Positions 13,224 through 26,400 of a DNA stretch of 64,000 bases are shown piece by piece. How positions within the stretch are numbered: position 1 is the first letter of the stretch; every line of letters begins with the position of its first letter. The notes under the pieces were generated by a model. The model saw only the letters and a list, made by a program, of their open reading frames with translations, did not search any database and was not told the DNA's origin. The position numbers and the translations under genes are program-made. Source of the stretch: Membranipora membranacea (Eukaryota; Bryozoa; Gymnolaemata; Cheilostomatida; Membraniporidae); NCBI GenBank assembly GCA_914767715.1, contig OU612065.1:248001-312000 (forward strand), in the 5' to 3' direction.

Positions 13224-13752
13224 TAAGGAGTCAGCTCATCAAAACAGTAAAGTAAGTAATGCATTCCTTTCAAGTAGAACTGAATCACTTTTGCTCTGAA
13301 GTGGTTAATATTAACTGGACCATATGCAATGAGTGCATGACTTGGTTGATCAAAACTAGCACCTACCTTGAAGCATTGATCCTGGAAATAGAACTGTTCA
13401 GTCATTTACTTTCTCATTTTCCTTTTTTCATGCCTTTGACCAACGCCCAAATTACGACATAATATACCTAGTGTGGGCATAGATACCAGTAATCAACCTT
13501 TGATAGCTTCATTTGCTTTCCCATAAGACTTTGGAGATTGATGTTGACAGCTCAATGCACCGAAAACCCTCAGGAAAACTTGATAGTTAGAAACCTATCC
13601 ATTAAATAGTTTTTGGTAGGGTTTTCGTCTTATCATTAAAAGGCATCTCACAAAACTCATGTGGTTCTTTCTGTTACCTAGACTTGTAGTTCTTGTTTGT
13701 GTAGTTCACATTTTTTACTTTCCTTGAATAATTTTTCAATTGAAGGCTCAAG

Positions 13753-13787
13753 GTTACAGCAATGAACTCCCTCTTCATTGGTTACAG
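13753..13787. mobile_element. 21-bp palindromic insertion with GTTACAG direct repeats
   Basis: Insert 13760-13780 starts CAATGAACTCCC and ends TTCATTG. Flanked on both sides by GTTACAG. Confidence 0.75.
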
Positions 13788-13853
13788 GTTAGCCGTAATA
13801 ATTTCTTAAAGTAAAATTGGAATAATATCATTTCAACGAGTTACCAACTTTAT

Positions 13854-13883
13854 CTTCAATCAAGGAGTACTCCTTGCTTCAAT
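13854..13883. mobile_element. 16-bp perfect palindrome with CTTCAAT direct repeats
   Basis: Insert 13861-13876 is CAAGGAGTACTCCTTG. It sits between two identical copies of CTTCAAT. Confidence 0.8.
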
Positions 13884-14465
13884 GAACTTGACGACTTGAT
13901 CTAGGGCCCTGGGATATCCTCTCTGTGATAGATTGAAATTTCATGTGACGCTCAGGAAAAATACACTTGAAGTCGAACTTTTGAAGGTCTCACTTTACCA
14001 TAGTATAACTATACACCTAAATCTCGCTCATTACATCATCAGGATTGAGCTTCCGATGTGTGTAAATTCATTACGCAGACCTGCTGAGAACTGGTATGCA
14101 GCAGAAATAATATATGCTGAATCCAACCCTAATTTATTTTTGATGATCATGCAGTAGGAAGTCCATACTATCAGCAAGGAATGTTTTATCACTTTAATTT
14201 TTGCAGTTATAGTCTGAGAGTTTACGCAAAGTTTGGAACAGAAAATTAAGCACAGGTTCAACCTTGCCCTCGTTATGATTGATTCTCAAATCATTTTATT
14301 TTATTTCTAAGGACGGAGTGTTTCTATAATAATAAATAAAATCCAATGCTATAATAAAGATTTATCGAATAGTGATAATGCTAGTTGTTTTGAATGACAA
14401 AGAGTTGTACGTTTGCACCTAATAATATAAGAATAAGATTCACTACCCTAAACCCATTAGAGTGC

Positions 14466-17400
14466 TCAGACTAAGAGATGATCAAATGATTGAGGGTCAG
14501 TGGAGCGACGATCAGCGGACCGACGATCAGCAGTGTGACTATGACGTCCTTTCCTGCGCCTGTCTCCTAGCATAGAACGACGCTTCTTCCTACAAGTAAG
14601 CAAAAATTACACAATTTATCACACAATCTTCATACCGACCTCTTACACCCGCTCAATCTTCACCCATCCACCACACCTACTTGTCAAAGACAGCCACAAT
14701 ACCCACCCTTACCAATCATCACTTGTCTCCCTCCCATCAGCCAATGTGCATGTAGGTAGCGTAATAACTAAATATATTGTCACAATCGGCTTTTGACCAG
14801 AATGTATAATTTGTGGTTAATTTACTATTGTATACAGTTTGGCGAGTGCACCCTTTTTTCATGGAGGCCATTCAAGGTGTTAAATCGATGAACAATACCG
14901 GGAAGAAAGTCTTACTAATAGCAGAGCTAAGCATATATTATATATTATCACTACATATTATAATACGAGTATAATGTGTTCATATATATATATATATACA
15001 TACGGTCTATCTAGATTATCACCACTGCTAGCGTCACTCTCGGTACCAGATATAAACTTTAATTCTCCATCCCTCTCATCTACTAATGCTGTCGTAGTCG
15101 TCTTTTTCTTCCCCTGTAAGCAAACTACAGTTTATTACATTCTGTTGTTATTGGGCAATATTCCACACAAAATATAAGGATGAAAACCCACATGTATACA
15201 CGCATACATATATGTATATACAAAATATATATGTGAAGGACATATTAAGTATACACATGAATATATATTCATATGTAGCATAAGTGCTTTAACAGTCATA
15301 CATAGCTCGAAGAATTCCTTTCGCTTAAACATATTGCACTATTTGAATAAAATGACCATAGCCAAACACATGTCTATGATAATGACAGAAGACCTATTTT
15401 ATTTAACACTTTTGTTGATAATATACGTCATATAAATATTGGAATGATTTCTATAATACCTAAAGCAAGGGGAAATGAAAAAAAAGATGGTTGGGATTTT
15501 TTGAACTGAAGTATCATAAAGGAACATAACAGCATAAATTTCTGCAACAGCAGCCTTTATAACTGCCACTTCCTGAGCCCCAGTATCATCGAGAAAATCA
15601 TCACAGGCTCTGAGGCACCAGGTGTCGTTATCCAGGCGTACAATGCTGATAATACAACTATTTATTTGCGAGCTGAGGAGTTTGTGAGAGGAGTTTGTGG
15701 GCTGAGTCTGAGGGAGGAGTTTGTGGGCTGAGTCTGAGGGAGGAGTTTGTGGGAGGAGTTTGTGGGCTGAGTCTGAGGGAGGAGTTTGTGGGTGTCAGAT
15801 CGGAATCTTACCTTAGGTGTTTTATAGCTCGTAGCTTGTTTGCTTGTCTGGTACTCATCGAGATTACCTGATGAATAGAATGGAAACTCATAAAATAAAC
15901 ATTATTGACAATTGGAGAGCACTCAGTTTTTTGCTTACTGCTCAGCCTAGACTGTTCATTGTTGACATAAACGTGTTATTTTACAATCTAAGAGTAAATA
16001 TTTCAGGATTTGTCACATGTGACCGACTTAATTACTCATTAATCACATTATTTGGCAGGTTCAGTGTACTTAAAGCAGGCTACTCTGAAAGAGTAGGTTA
16101 AGATAAGTAAAGTAAAGTAAAGCAATTCCAAATGCATTGGCATAAAATATAGATCGTGGCTAAACTAAAAGTGCTTCGGCTAGATGTATCAGATGGATGT
16201 ATCAGATGGATGTATGAGATGGATGTATCAGATAGATGTATGAGATGGATGTATCAGATAGATGTATCAGATAGATGTATGAGATGGATGTATCAGATGG
16301 ATGTATCAGATAGATGTATCAGATAGATGTATCAGATGGATGTATCAGATAGATGTATCAGATAGATGTATCAGATGGATGTATCAGATGGATGTATGAG
16401 ATGGATGTATCAGATGGATGTATCAGATGGATGTATCAGATGGATGTATCAGATGGATGTATCAGATGGATGTATCAGATGGATGTATCAGATGGATGTA
16501 TCAGATGGATGTATCAGATGGATGTATCAGATGGATGTATCAGATGGATGTATCAGATAGATGTATCAGATAGATGTATCAGATGGATGTATGAGATGGA
16601 TGTATCAGATGGATGTATCAGATGGATGTATCAGATGGATGTATGAGATGGATGTATCAGATGGATGTATCAGATGGATGTATCAGATGGATGTATCAGA
16701 TGGATGTATCAGATGGATGTATCAGATGGATGTATCAGATAGATGTATCAGATAGATGTATCAGATGGATGTATGAGATGGATGTATCAGATAGATGTAT
16801 CAGATGGATGTATCAGATGGATGTATGAGATGGATGTATCAGATGGATGTATCAGATGGATGTATCAGATGGATGTATCAGATGGATGTATCAGATGGAT
16901 GTATCAGATGGATGTATCAGATGGATGTATCAGATGGATGTATCAGATGGATGTATCAGATGGATGTATCAGATGGATGTATCAGATAGATGTATCAGAT
17001 AGATGTATCAGATGGATGTATCAGATAGATGTATCAGATAGATGTATCAGATGGATGTATCAGATGGATGTATGAGATGGATGTATCAGATGGATGTGTC
17101 AGATGGATGTATCAGATGGATGTATCAGATGGATGTATCAGATGGATGTATCAGATGGATGTATCAGATGGATGTATCAGATGGATGTATCAGATGGATG
17201 TATCAGATGGATGTATCAGATGGATGTATCAGATAGATGTATCAGATGGATGTATCAGATGGATGTATGAGATGGATGTATCAGATAGATGTATGAGATG
17301 GATGTATCAGATAGATGTATCAGATAGATGTATGAGATGGATGTATCAGATAGATGTATCAGATAGATGTATGAGATGGATGTATCAGATGGATGTATCA

Positions 17401-20400
17401 GATAGATGTATCAGATAGATGTATCAGATGGATGTATCAGATAGATGTATCAGATAGATGTATCAGATGGATGTATCAGATGGATGTATGAGATGGATGT
17501 ATCAGATGGATGTATCAGATGGATGTATCAGATGGATGTATCAGATGGATGTATCAGATGGATGTATCAGATGGATGTATCAGATGGATGTATCAGATGG
17601 ATGTATCAGATGGATGTATGAGATGGATGTATCAGATAGATGTATGAGATGGATGTATCAGATAGATGTATCAGATAGATGTATGAGATGGATGTATCAG
17701 ATGGATGTATCAGATAGATGTATCAGATAGATGTATCAGATGGATGTATCAGATAGATGTATCAGATAGATGTATCAGATGGATGTATCAGATGGATGTA
17801 TGAGATGGATGTATCAGATGGATGTATCAGATGGATGTATCAGATGGATGTATCAGATGGATGTATCAGATGGATGTATCAGATGGATGTATCAGATAGA
17901 TGTATCAGATAGATGTATGAGATGGATGTATGAGATAGATGTATGAGATGGATCAATGAACTCCCTCCCTGAGAGGAAGTTCATTGGATGGATTTATCAG
18001 ATGGATGTATCAGATGGATGTATCAGATAGATGTATCAGATAGATGTATCAGATAGATGTATCAGATAGATGTATCAGATGGATCAATGAACTCCCTCCC
18101 TGAGAGGAAGTTCATTGGATGGATTTATCAGATGGATGTATCAGATAGATGGACGAGAGTAAAAGTAAGAATAAGCCTGACATCATCAGGAGCTGAGATT
18201 AAATCATTAGCTGGTACTGCTGTAACTGTCCCATAACAATGTCTTAGTGCATTGTCAATTATTTATAAATCATTAATACATGTATTCGGTTATCTGTATT
18301 CTATTTGAGAATATAAAGGGAATACCCGCTAGGCAGGCAAAATTTTTGTTGAAAATTTTGTTTAATTCAAACCCAGTCAACTCATAGATTTTAGTATTCA
18401 GTTTGAACATCAATTAGGATTTTTCGTTAACCCAAACTCAATAAACTGTAATTTCATTCATTGGCCAATTTTTAGTAAGGTCATTATATTTCATGATTAT
18501 TCTATGAGGGTGCCTCTTAGTTATGGAGGCTAGTTTCACTAGTTTGGCCAGACTAGTCCCTTTAGTAATCTCATAATTATGTCTATTCTCTAGATATGAG
18601 TGTGAACGGACGGGCAGCAATGATTTATAGACCTACCTCCATCCACACTTTCCACATAGTTAGAGGGGAGGAAACCCTGAGCCCCCGTAGATTTGAGCAT
18701 GCCCATCCACCACTGTTCTGTGTCTTTATAAAGTATGGATATTATGTTGTTTTTCCTGAATGTTAACTCATCTGACCTCTGAGCCATATAATCATACAGA
18801 GCAACAACCTAAAATATAACATAGTTAAATAGAGCATTGTGTCATCATCAGATGTGTATACTACAGTCTACTACTGACCAAAAATAAAATGCAAATAAAT
18901 GGTAAAAGAGCAGTTCTGTCAGTGATTATTATATGAGATCAGCGATCAGAGTTGAATTTTCTATCATGTTATGAGGTGATTTTTACCTCGCCGATCGGCT
19001 TCATGTCATCAGCTCCCTGAAGAGTGAAACTGCTGACAGGGTTCTCCTCAGACGGCTAAAGAAGAAAACAGAAATATGATATATGATATAAGAACTCCCT
19101 CTCTCTCATTCATTGATTAGAGTGAGCAATATGAATAGTATTCATTAGAGAGAAGATAAATCCACAATTGAAACAAAAACCTAAAAGAAAGAAATGAGTA
19201 TAGTAGGAGTAAGCATAACTATCCTCCGAAGACTGCGAATCAGTTATGCCTTTAAGTTGAGGTCGACACAAAGACTCAATAATATCGAGTCTATGAGTCG
19301 ACATGCTCGGTGTAACCTGCTCTTAGTTTGCAGAAGTGTTCGTTAATCAGTGTACTACACTGGGATCTGTATTAAATCAGTGTACTACACTGGGATCTGT
19401 ATTAAATCAGTGTACTACACTGAGATCTGTATTAAATCAGTGTACTACACTGGGATCTGTATTAAATCAGTGTACTACACTGGGATCTGTATTAAATCAG
19501 TGTACTACACTGGGATCTGTATTAAATCAGTGTACTACACTGGGATCTGTATTAAATCAGTGTACTACACTGGGATCTGTATTAAATCAGTGTACTACAC
19601 TGGGATCTGTATTAAATCAGTGTACTACACTGGGATCTGTATTAAATCAGTGTACTACACTGGGATCTGTATTAAATCAGTGTACTACACTGGGATCTGT
19701 ATTAAATCAGTGTACTACACTGGGTGGGATCTGTATTAAATCAGTGTACTACACTGGGTGGGATCTGTATTAAAAACCTACAACAGTCCGTTACTCTAAC
19801 TAACTGCACTTGTGTCTATTTCCTAACTCCTATTACATGGGACTATTATCGCTTTTATAAATATATTGGTTGTTTTATCGTAGCACTTGAGAGAGTTTAC
19901 TCACCGCTGACAATGACATAATGGGTGCTCTATCAGTCCTGCTGCCCACTACAACAAAGTGAACAAATATATTCATCATTCCGAATTCCAAACAACCTTA
20001 TTCGAGCAAACAGTATATCCATATTGATAATATCATATGCTCATATAGATATGTAGGCGTAAAAGTAGGCATCAGAGTAGGCATCACAGTTGCTGACACT
20101 CAGTGTAAGAGACAGTGACACAGTAACTGTTGTTGTCTCGGTGTCCCAGTTAGTGTCCCAGTTAGTGTCAGTGATAGCGTCTCTATACCTGGTGTGAATC
20201 CTGGCCTCCATGTTCCACCACTAGCATTTTTCCTCATATATTCCATTTGAGAGGTGAGATGACTCCTCATAGCCTCTGTGTCTCCATTTTGTCGAGCGTG
20301 GGGCGACATGATTGTTGGCCCAAGTGTCTGGAAAGATATGGCTACAGTTGTCAATATTATAAACTAAAATTAATATCTCTTTAAGACTATTCACAGCAAT

Positions 20401-23400
20401 GAGAGGAAGTTCATTGCCAACATTTTAACGACCTTCATATTCAGGCAGCTTTTATACCGCAGCTGTAAATATTAAAAATGAAGGTGACAAAAATAACTAA
20501 CCGGAGCGATGTTAGACTGAGAGTAATTCGTGTCGAATGTTGATCCCCAGCCTCCAGTAGAATTCCATGTGCCAGTAGCTAATCCAGACATGGTACCTGT
20601 CACCACACCAGGGGGCGCTGTGGTCGATGACATCATAGCACTCGGGTCAGGATGTCTCTCAGTCTGTCTGCTAGCAGCTCTGTTAAACTCCTGTTGTTAC
20701 AACAAAACAAAAAAACTTAATTACATATATTAGATTATAGGTAATAGTACACTAATGTATATACATAAGAACTGTATGTCAACCATTATTAAGCAACACA
20801 CATTAATGTGTATATACTCATATTCACATTAATGTGTAAATACTCATATTCACATTAATGTGTATATACTCATATTCACATTAATGTGTATATACTCATA
20901 TTCACATTAATGTGTATATACTCATATTCACATTAATGTGTATATACTCATATTCACATTAATGTGTATATACTCATATTCACATTAATGTGTAAATACT
21001 CATATTCACATTAATGTGTATATACTCATATTCACATTAATGTGTAAATACTCATATTCACATTAATGCGTATATACTCATATTCACAAACCAGCTTACA
21101 TAGATGAGTATATCAGGCTCACAATCCACACTCAAGCAATGCATTACAAGAAGGCAGCTACACTTAGTACTTGGGACCAGTAAGACGTAACATCACACCC
21201 AGGACCTGTAAGGTGTAACATCACACACAAAACTAGATCGGGTAAAACATCTATCTGGAACAGGGAGACGTGATGTCACAAACTGGATCACTGATACGTA
21301 ACGCCACACACAGGACCAGTACAGTAGTGGTAAGGCCACACAAGTGACGAGAAGGGAGACACCACCACAAAAATTTCCCTAATCATGGGCAATGTTAGCC
21401 AGGGTTCCCAGGTGGTTGTGTTTGCTTATATATCTGAAGGATAATGCACTTGCACCCAATGGAATTACAAGTGCTGTCGTTTGTGATCTGAGCTGACAAG
21501 GATTTATTATATAATGGAGGTAGCATCTACTTAATATGTGTATAAACCCCATAGACTCAATAATAAGTATATGGTATACCCATATAAACAGAATACTTGG
21601 ACACTTATGTTTAACATGCAGTGATTTTAAGTCTAGCACAACTCAAGCCTCACCTTTGCTGTCTCTCCCTGTCAGTAAGAACAAACAAAAAATAAACAAA
21701 ATAAAATTTTTTATCACTTGCTATAATGATTGACCCTAAATGATCACCCACACCTACCACCTACTCTGACAGACCATTCACTTTTAGTGATCACAGCCAG
21801 CCTGGCTTATTAACAGAGGGCGTGTCTATGTGGTCCCTTACTGTTGTCTATGGGAATTCTTACTGTTGTCTATGGGATCTCTTACTGTTGTCTATGGGAT
21901 CTGTTCCTGTTGTCTATGTTACTGGGCTCATATATGGTTATGTAGTTATATTTACCATGACAGATTCTAGTTTTCTCATAGCTCTTTGTTTCTTAGTCTC
22001 TATGAGTAGAGATATATCTTCTCTGCCTCCTCTTCTTTGGGTCGCTGATACTTCATCATCAGACGGTAAACTGTGCAGATTACAAAAAAAACACATCAAT
22101 ATATCACATAAATACAATATAATCTATATATATATATATATCGTGATTAAATAGTACCTGGGATATAAGGAAGTATTCAAATGTAAACCAGAAAAGAACC
22201 TTGTTATGAACAGAACAAGAGAAACAGAAGCTGGAAAGATTAAAGCTTGAGCAATGAGCTGTATGAAGCTGAGTCAGAGCTGAGTTAGAGCTGAGTCAGA
22301 GCTGAGACAGAGCTGAGGGTTTAGTTGCCTGTGATGATATTTAGTTAGTAGAGTAGATAGATGTACTTTATCCTGTACTGTACATGGTACAGATCCAGGC
22401 TGTGATGTCATCAGGTACTTCATCAGCTCTCTATCTAGTTTATCTATAATTCTCTTCTCTAAAGGCTGACGATTTGTGAGCAGCTCCTTGTGACGGCTGA
22501 TAGAACAATCAATACATTTAATAGTGAGATCAGCGGAGATAGAGAGATGCTGCGCTAAGAACCCCCCTGGATGCCTATTTGGCAACCGCCGGATGTCCGC
22601 ATGGCATTCGGTGGTTGCCAAGCCTTATGCCTATTTAGCAACTGCCGAATGTCCACCGATGTTGATAACCATCGGATGCCATGCGGACATCCGGTGGTTG
22701 CTAAATAGGCATCAAGATTGGTTCGTGACAGTCACACTTTGAGACTGATACAATACAAAGTGAAAGTGATGGCCGGTTAGCAGATGGGTATTTGTCATAT
22801 TCGGATGGCCCTTTTACAGAGATGTGCGGAGAGCAGCCATTTACCGGACATGTTTTTAGCACAACAAGAGCGACGCTTATCCTATATTATATTTGCTGGT
22901 CACATGACACATACACAGGCTGACACAAGGGTTATGTGTAGTGTATATAACGTTGCTATAATGACTACATGAGATTCTTTGATGACGTGACACAGAGAAC
23001 AGGATGGAAAATGACTGAAGAGCACACCATATTATATACATACTTATCGTTAGCAGTGGCAGCTCCCCCAGATCTCGGTACTAATGTAAAGTAATTCTTA
23101 GCTTCTCTCTCTGCAAGGTTATACTCATACTTAAATATAAGCACCTTGTGATTATCTCCTCTTGAGCTGAACGCTACTATGTGATCAAGAGGATGGAACT
23201 TTACATCATTAACTGCTTGAGTGTAATTCAGCTCTGAGTATACAGCCACCTATATAATCATATCATCATATCATATCATACTATGTTATATCATACCATA
23301 TCATATCATTCTATATTACATCATATCATACTATATTATATCATTTCATATCATATCATAATAATATATGTCATCTAATACCCTATCATATGATACAATA

Positions 23401-26400
23401 TTGAATCAACTTCTGTCATATCATAAGAAACCGTATCAATATCATATGATACCAAACTACATCATTTAATATGATAACACATATCCTATCCTGCAGTTCA
23501 TAGGATATATTATGTGCATGAGTTTTGAGTTCTGTATTCATCGATAAACAAGAGAAATGTATATCATCTATGAATAAATTCTGAGCAGAAAAATCTCTTA
23601 TGTACGAGGTGTTACTCGCAGACAGGATTTCACTGCTGACAAGGTTCCTCTTCCCCCCCCCCCCCATTGATCTGATGTGACAAGACTGGACCACCTACCC
23701 TGTAATCGATTGATGTGACAAGACCGAACCACCCACCCAGTAATCAGCTGGTGTGACTGGACCACCCACCCTATGATCACCTGATGTGACTGGACTGGAC
23801 CACCCACCCAGTAATCAGCTGGACTGCCGGTTAGTTACCTGATCGCCTGTATCAGTGTTCCACACATAAGCACAGCCATCTTCACTGCCTGAGAATACGA
23901 AGGTACCACAAGGTGAGATATCACTGTGTACTAATTCTCTGAAGTTTAGAGCTCCCACATATCTCTGTGTTACTGACATCATTCTCAGATCTAACATACG
24001 TATAGTATTATCCTTACTGTGTATCAGCAACCTGCGGCCGTTAGGATGTAAACTCATATGGCTTATACTCAAATCCTAACGTAACACAGAAAATAACTTA
24101 CTCATCACAACACAGCAAACAGCTCACTCATCATCACATTACAGGCAATAAGAAGTGTCAGAGTGATCAATGGGCACATCAGCCTTATATGTATATATGG
24201 TACTAAGATGATAGAGTTGCTCGATTGTTCGGGAATATGATGACAGGGTATATGTATTATCCATATAAAGTATAGAGAGCAGCAGCTTACCTTCATCTCC
24301 TCATTATCTATAGTACTGTTTAGCTGCCAATCTCTGGTCACTCCCTTCTTAGTAGCTTTCTCAGTCACATATACATTCCATATCTTAATAATACCCATAT
24401 TATCAGCTGAGTATAACTTAGTACCCTCCTCATCAAAGCATAATGAGTTTATATATGACTCATGTCCATCTAACTCCTGCTGTAGGCTCGCTGAAAACAA
24501 GAATACAGCATCCATTACAGACTCTCGCTGTGAGAAAAACAATACCAGCGTACTCGGCATTACCATTGTTTGGTTTTGACAACCATATATTTGTTAGACA
24601 CTTTGCTCATGTTATGTGAGTAGACGAGTGAAGGTTCGGATGTGCATGAGAATGATAGGGAGGAGATAACTAACCTTGTATATCAGTGCCGTCTATATGC
24701 CACACTCTAACTGTGTTATCATAGCTACCTGTCACTATAACTTTACTAACTCTCGGGTGGAACTTAGCACTGTATACAAACGTAGGGTGTGGTAACATCT
24801 TATAACATTTACCGCTAACTGCATCCCATACCCTGTAATAATATACATCAGTATACAGATCTCATACCCTGTAATAGTATACATCAGTATACAGATCTCA
24901 TACCCTGTAATAATATACATCAGTATACAGATCTCATACCCTGCAATAATATACATCAGTATACAGATCTCATACCCTGTAATAATATACATCAGTATAC
25001 AGATCTCATACGCTGTTATAATATACATCAGTATACAGATCTCATACCCTGTAATAGTATACATCAGTATACAGATCTCATACCCTGTAATAGTATACAT
25101 CAGTATACAGATCTCATACCCTGTAATAATATACATCAGTATACAGATCTCATACCCTGTAATAATATACATCAGTATACAGATCTCATACCCTGTAATA
25201 GTATACATCAGTATACAGATCTCATACCCTGTAATAATATACATCAGTATACAGATCTCATACCCTGTAATAATATACATCAGTATACAGATCTCATACC
25301 CTGTAATAATATACGTCAGTATACAGATCTCATACCCTGTAATAATATACATCAGTATACAGATCTCATACCCTGTAATAATATACATCAGTATACAGAT
25401 CTCATACCCTGTAATAGTATACATCAGTATACAGATCTCATAACCTGTAATAATATACATCAGTATACAGATCTCATACCCTGTAATAATATACATCAGT
25501 ATACAGATCTCATACCCTGTAATAATATACATCAGTATACAGATCTCATACCCTGTAATAATATACATCAGTATACAGATCTCATAACCTGTAATAATAT
25601 ACATCAGTATACAGATAGAAGTGATTTCTGAGGCAGATACTGGAATCAGTATTGTTAAGGCGTTGTGTTAGTGAGAGGTATGTATGTATAGTTACCTGGC
25701 TGTACCATCAGATGAGGCAGTCAGTAGGAATTTATCACTCTTTGACCAGTTGATCTCATATATATTATTATAATGGCCATTTAGTGTAGCCTTTAGCTCG
25801 CCTCCTGGGATCTCATATATCAGAATAGGATTTGAGCTTTTGTCATTGCATCCACATGCCAAGAACCTTCAAATATAAACCAAGTCTATGCATGTACTGT
25901 ACTGTACTGTATTGACTGGACCGTATTCAAAGAAAACAGGTAACAAAAAAGAAGTACATCAATAATATCATCGCTTGGAAGCAGGAAATGAAATACAGCA
26001 GCAGCAGCTTGTATAACACATTGAGCCTCGAGACGTTCTCACACAGAAAATTTGTCATAGTGTTAGAAATTGTCCTCCCTGCTCATCTTTGAGGTATAAG
26101 TATGTACTGCACAAGCCCAATAAGCCCAATAAACCACTATACATAACTTTTACCCAGAAAAGCTATGCATTTTTTCAGTGTAAAAATATTACATATCTAC
26201 TCAAGAATGAGGAGCTGCGCAGGCGCGGTGGAATTCCTTTGGGAATCCCATAGTATTATTGCAGTGCTTCAGTATGAGAACTAGCTGCCAAACTATATTG
26301 CTTTAGTCTCTCTGTAGTCTTTGAAGTGTGATGTATCACTGTATGCACAAATCTTACCTGCCATTGTGGCTGTGTGATGTATCACTGTATGCACAAATCT

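Larger units (their letters stand above)
9735..14465. other. Intergenic region between the Grainyhead-like gene and AHI1
   Basis: Holds the 5' flank of the Grainyhead-like gene and the 3' flank of AHI1. Contains a 480-bp G-rich array (10138-10621), a TA microsatellite (11100-11125) and four short palindromic insertions with 7-bp flanking repeats (11728, 13186, 13760, 13861). An upstream Grainyhead exon or promoter may lie here but could not be identified. No protein-like open frame was found. Confidence 0.6.
16186..18150. repeat. 13-bp minisatellite, about 145 copies
   Basis: Unit AGATGGATGTATC with two recurrent single-base variants (AGATAGATGTATC and a TATG form). The 13-bp unit gives a 39-nt coding period, so long plus-strand frames (MYQMDVSDGCIRW) arise without being genes. 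Variants recur in blocks. Two 33-bp palindromic insertions interrupt the array at 17954 and 18085. It lies in the AHI1 intron between exons 18637-18808 and 15812-15867. Confidence 0.95.

Noticed and set aside
15531-15665. Minus-strand frame IVRLDNDTWCLRACDDF / QEVAVIKAAVAEIYA as an AHI1 exon
   Set aside because: It looks coding, but its only good acceptor gives the wrong phase, no donor is visible, and the neighbouring AHI1 exons join in frame without it. It could be an unrecognised relic.
16353-17730. Overlapping plus-strand open frames (MYQMDVSDGCIRW repeats) as a repeat protein
   Set aside because: They are translations of a 13-bp minisatellite in an AHI1 intron on the opposite strand; all frames behave alike and there is no gene context.
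19208-19312. Minus-strand frame STHRLDIIESLCRPQLKG as an AHI1 exon
   Set aside because: The acceptor phase fits, but no donor gives the phase needed by the next exon; the flanking exons join directly.
24735-25604. 289-codon frame of GYEICILMYIIT repeats as a separate protein
   Set aside because: It is the acceptor-bearing minisatellite; only its 3' end corresponds to an AHI1 exon, in a different frame.
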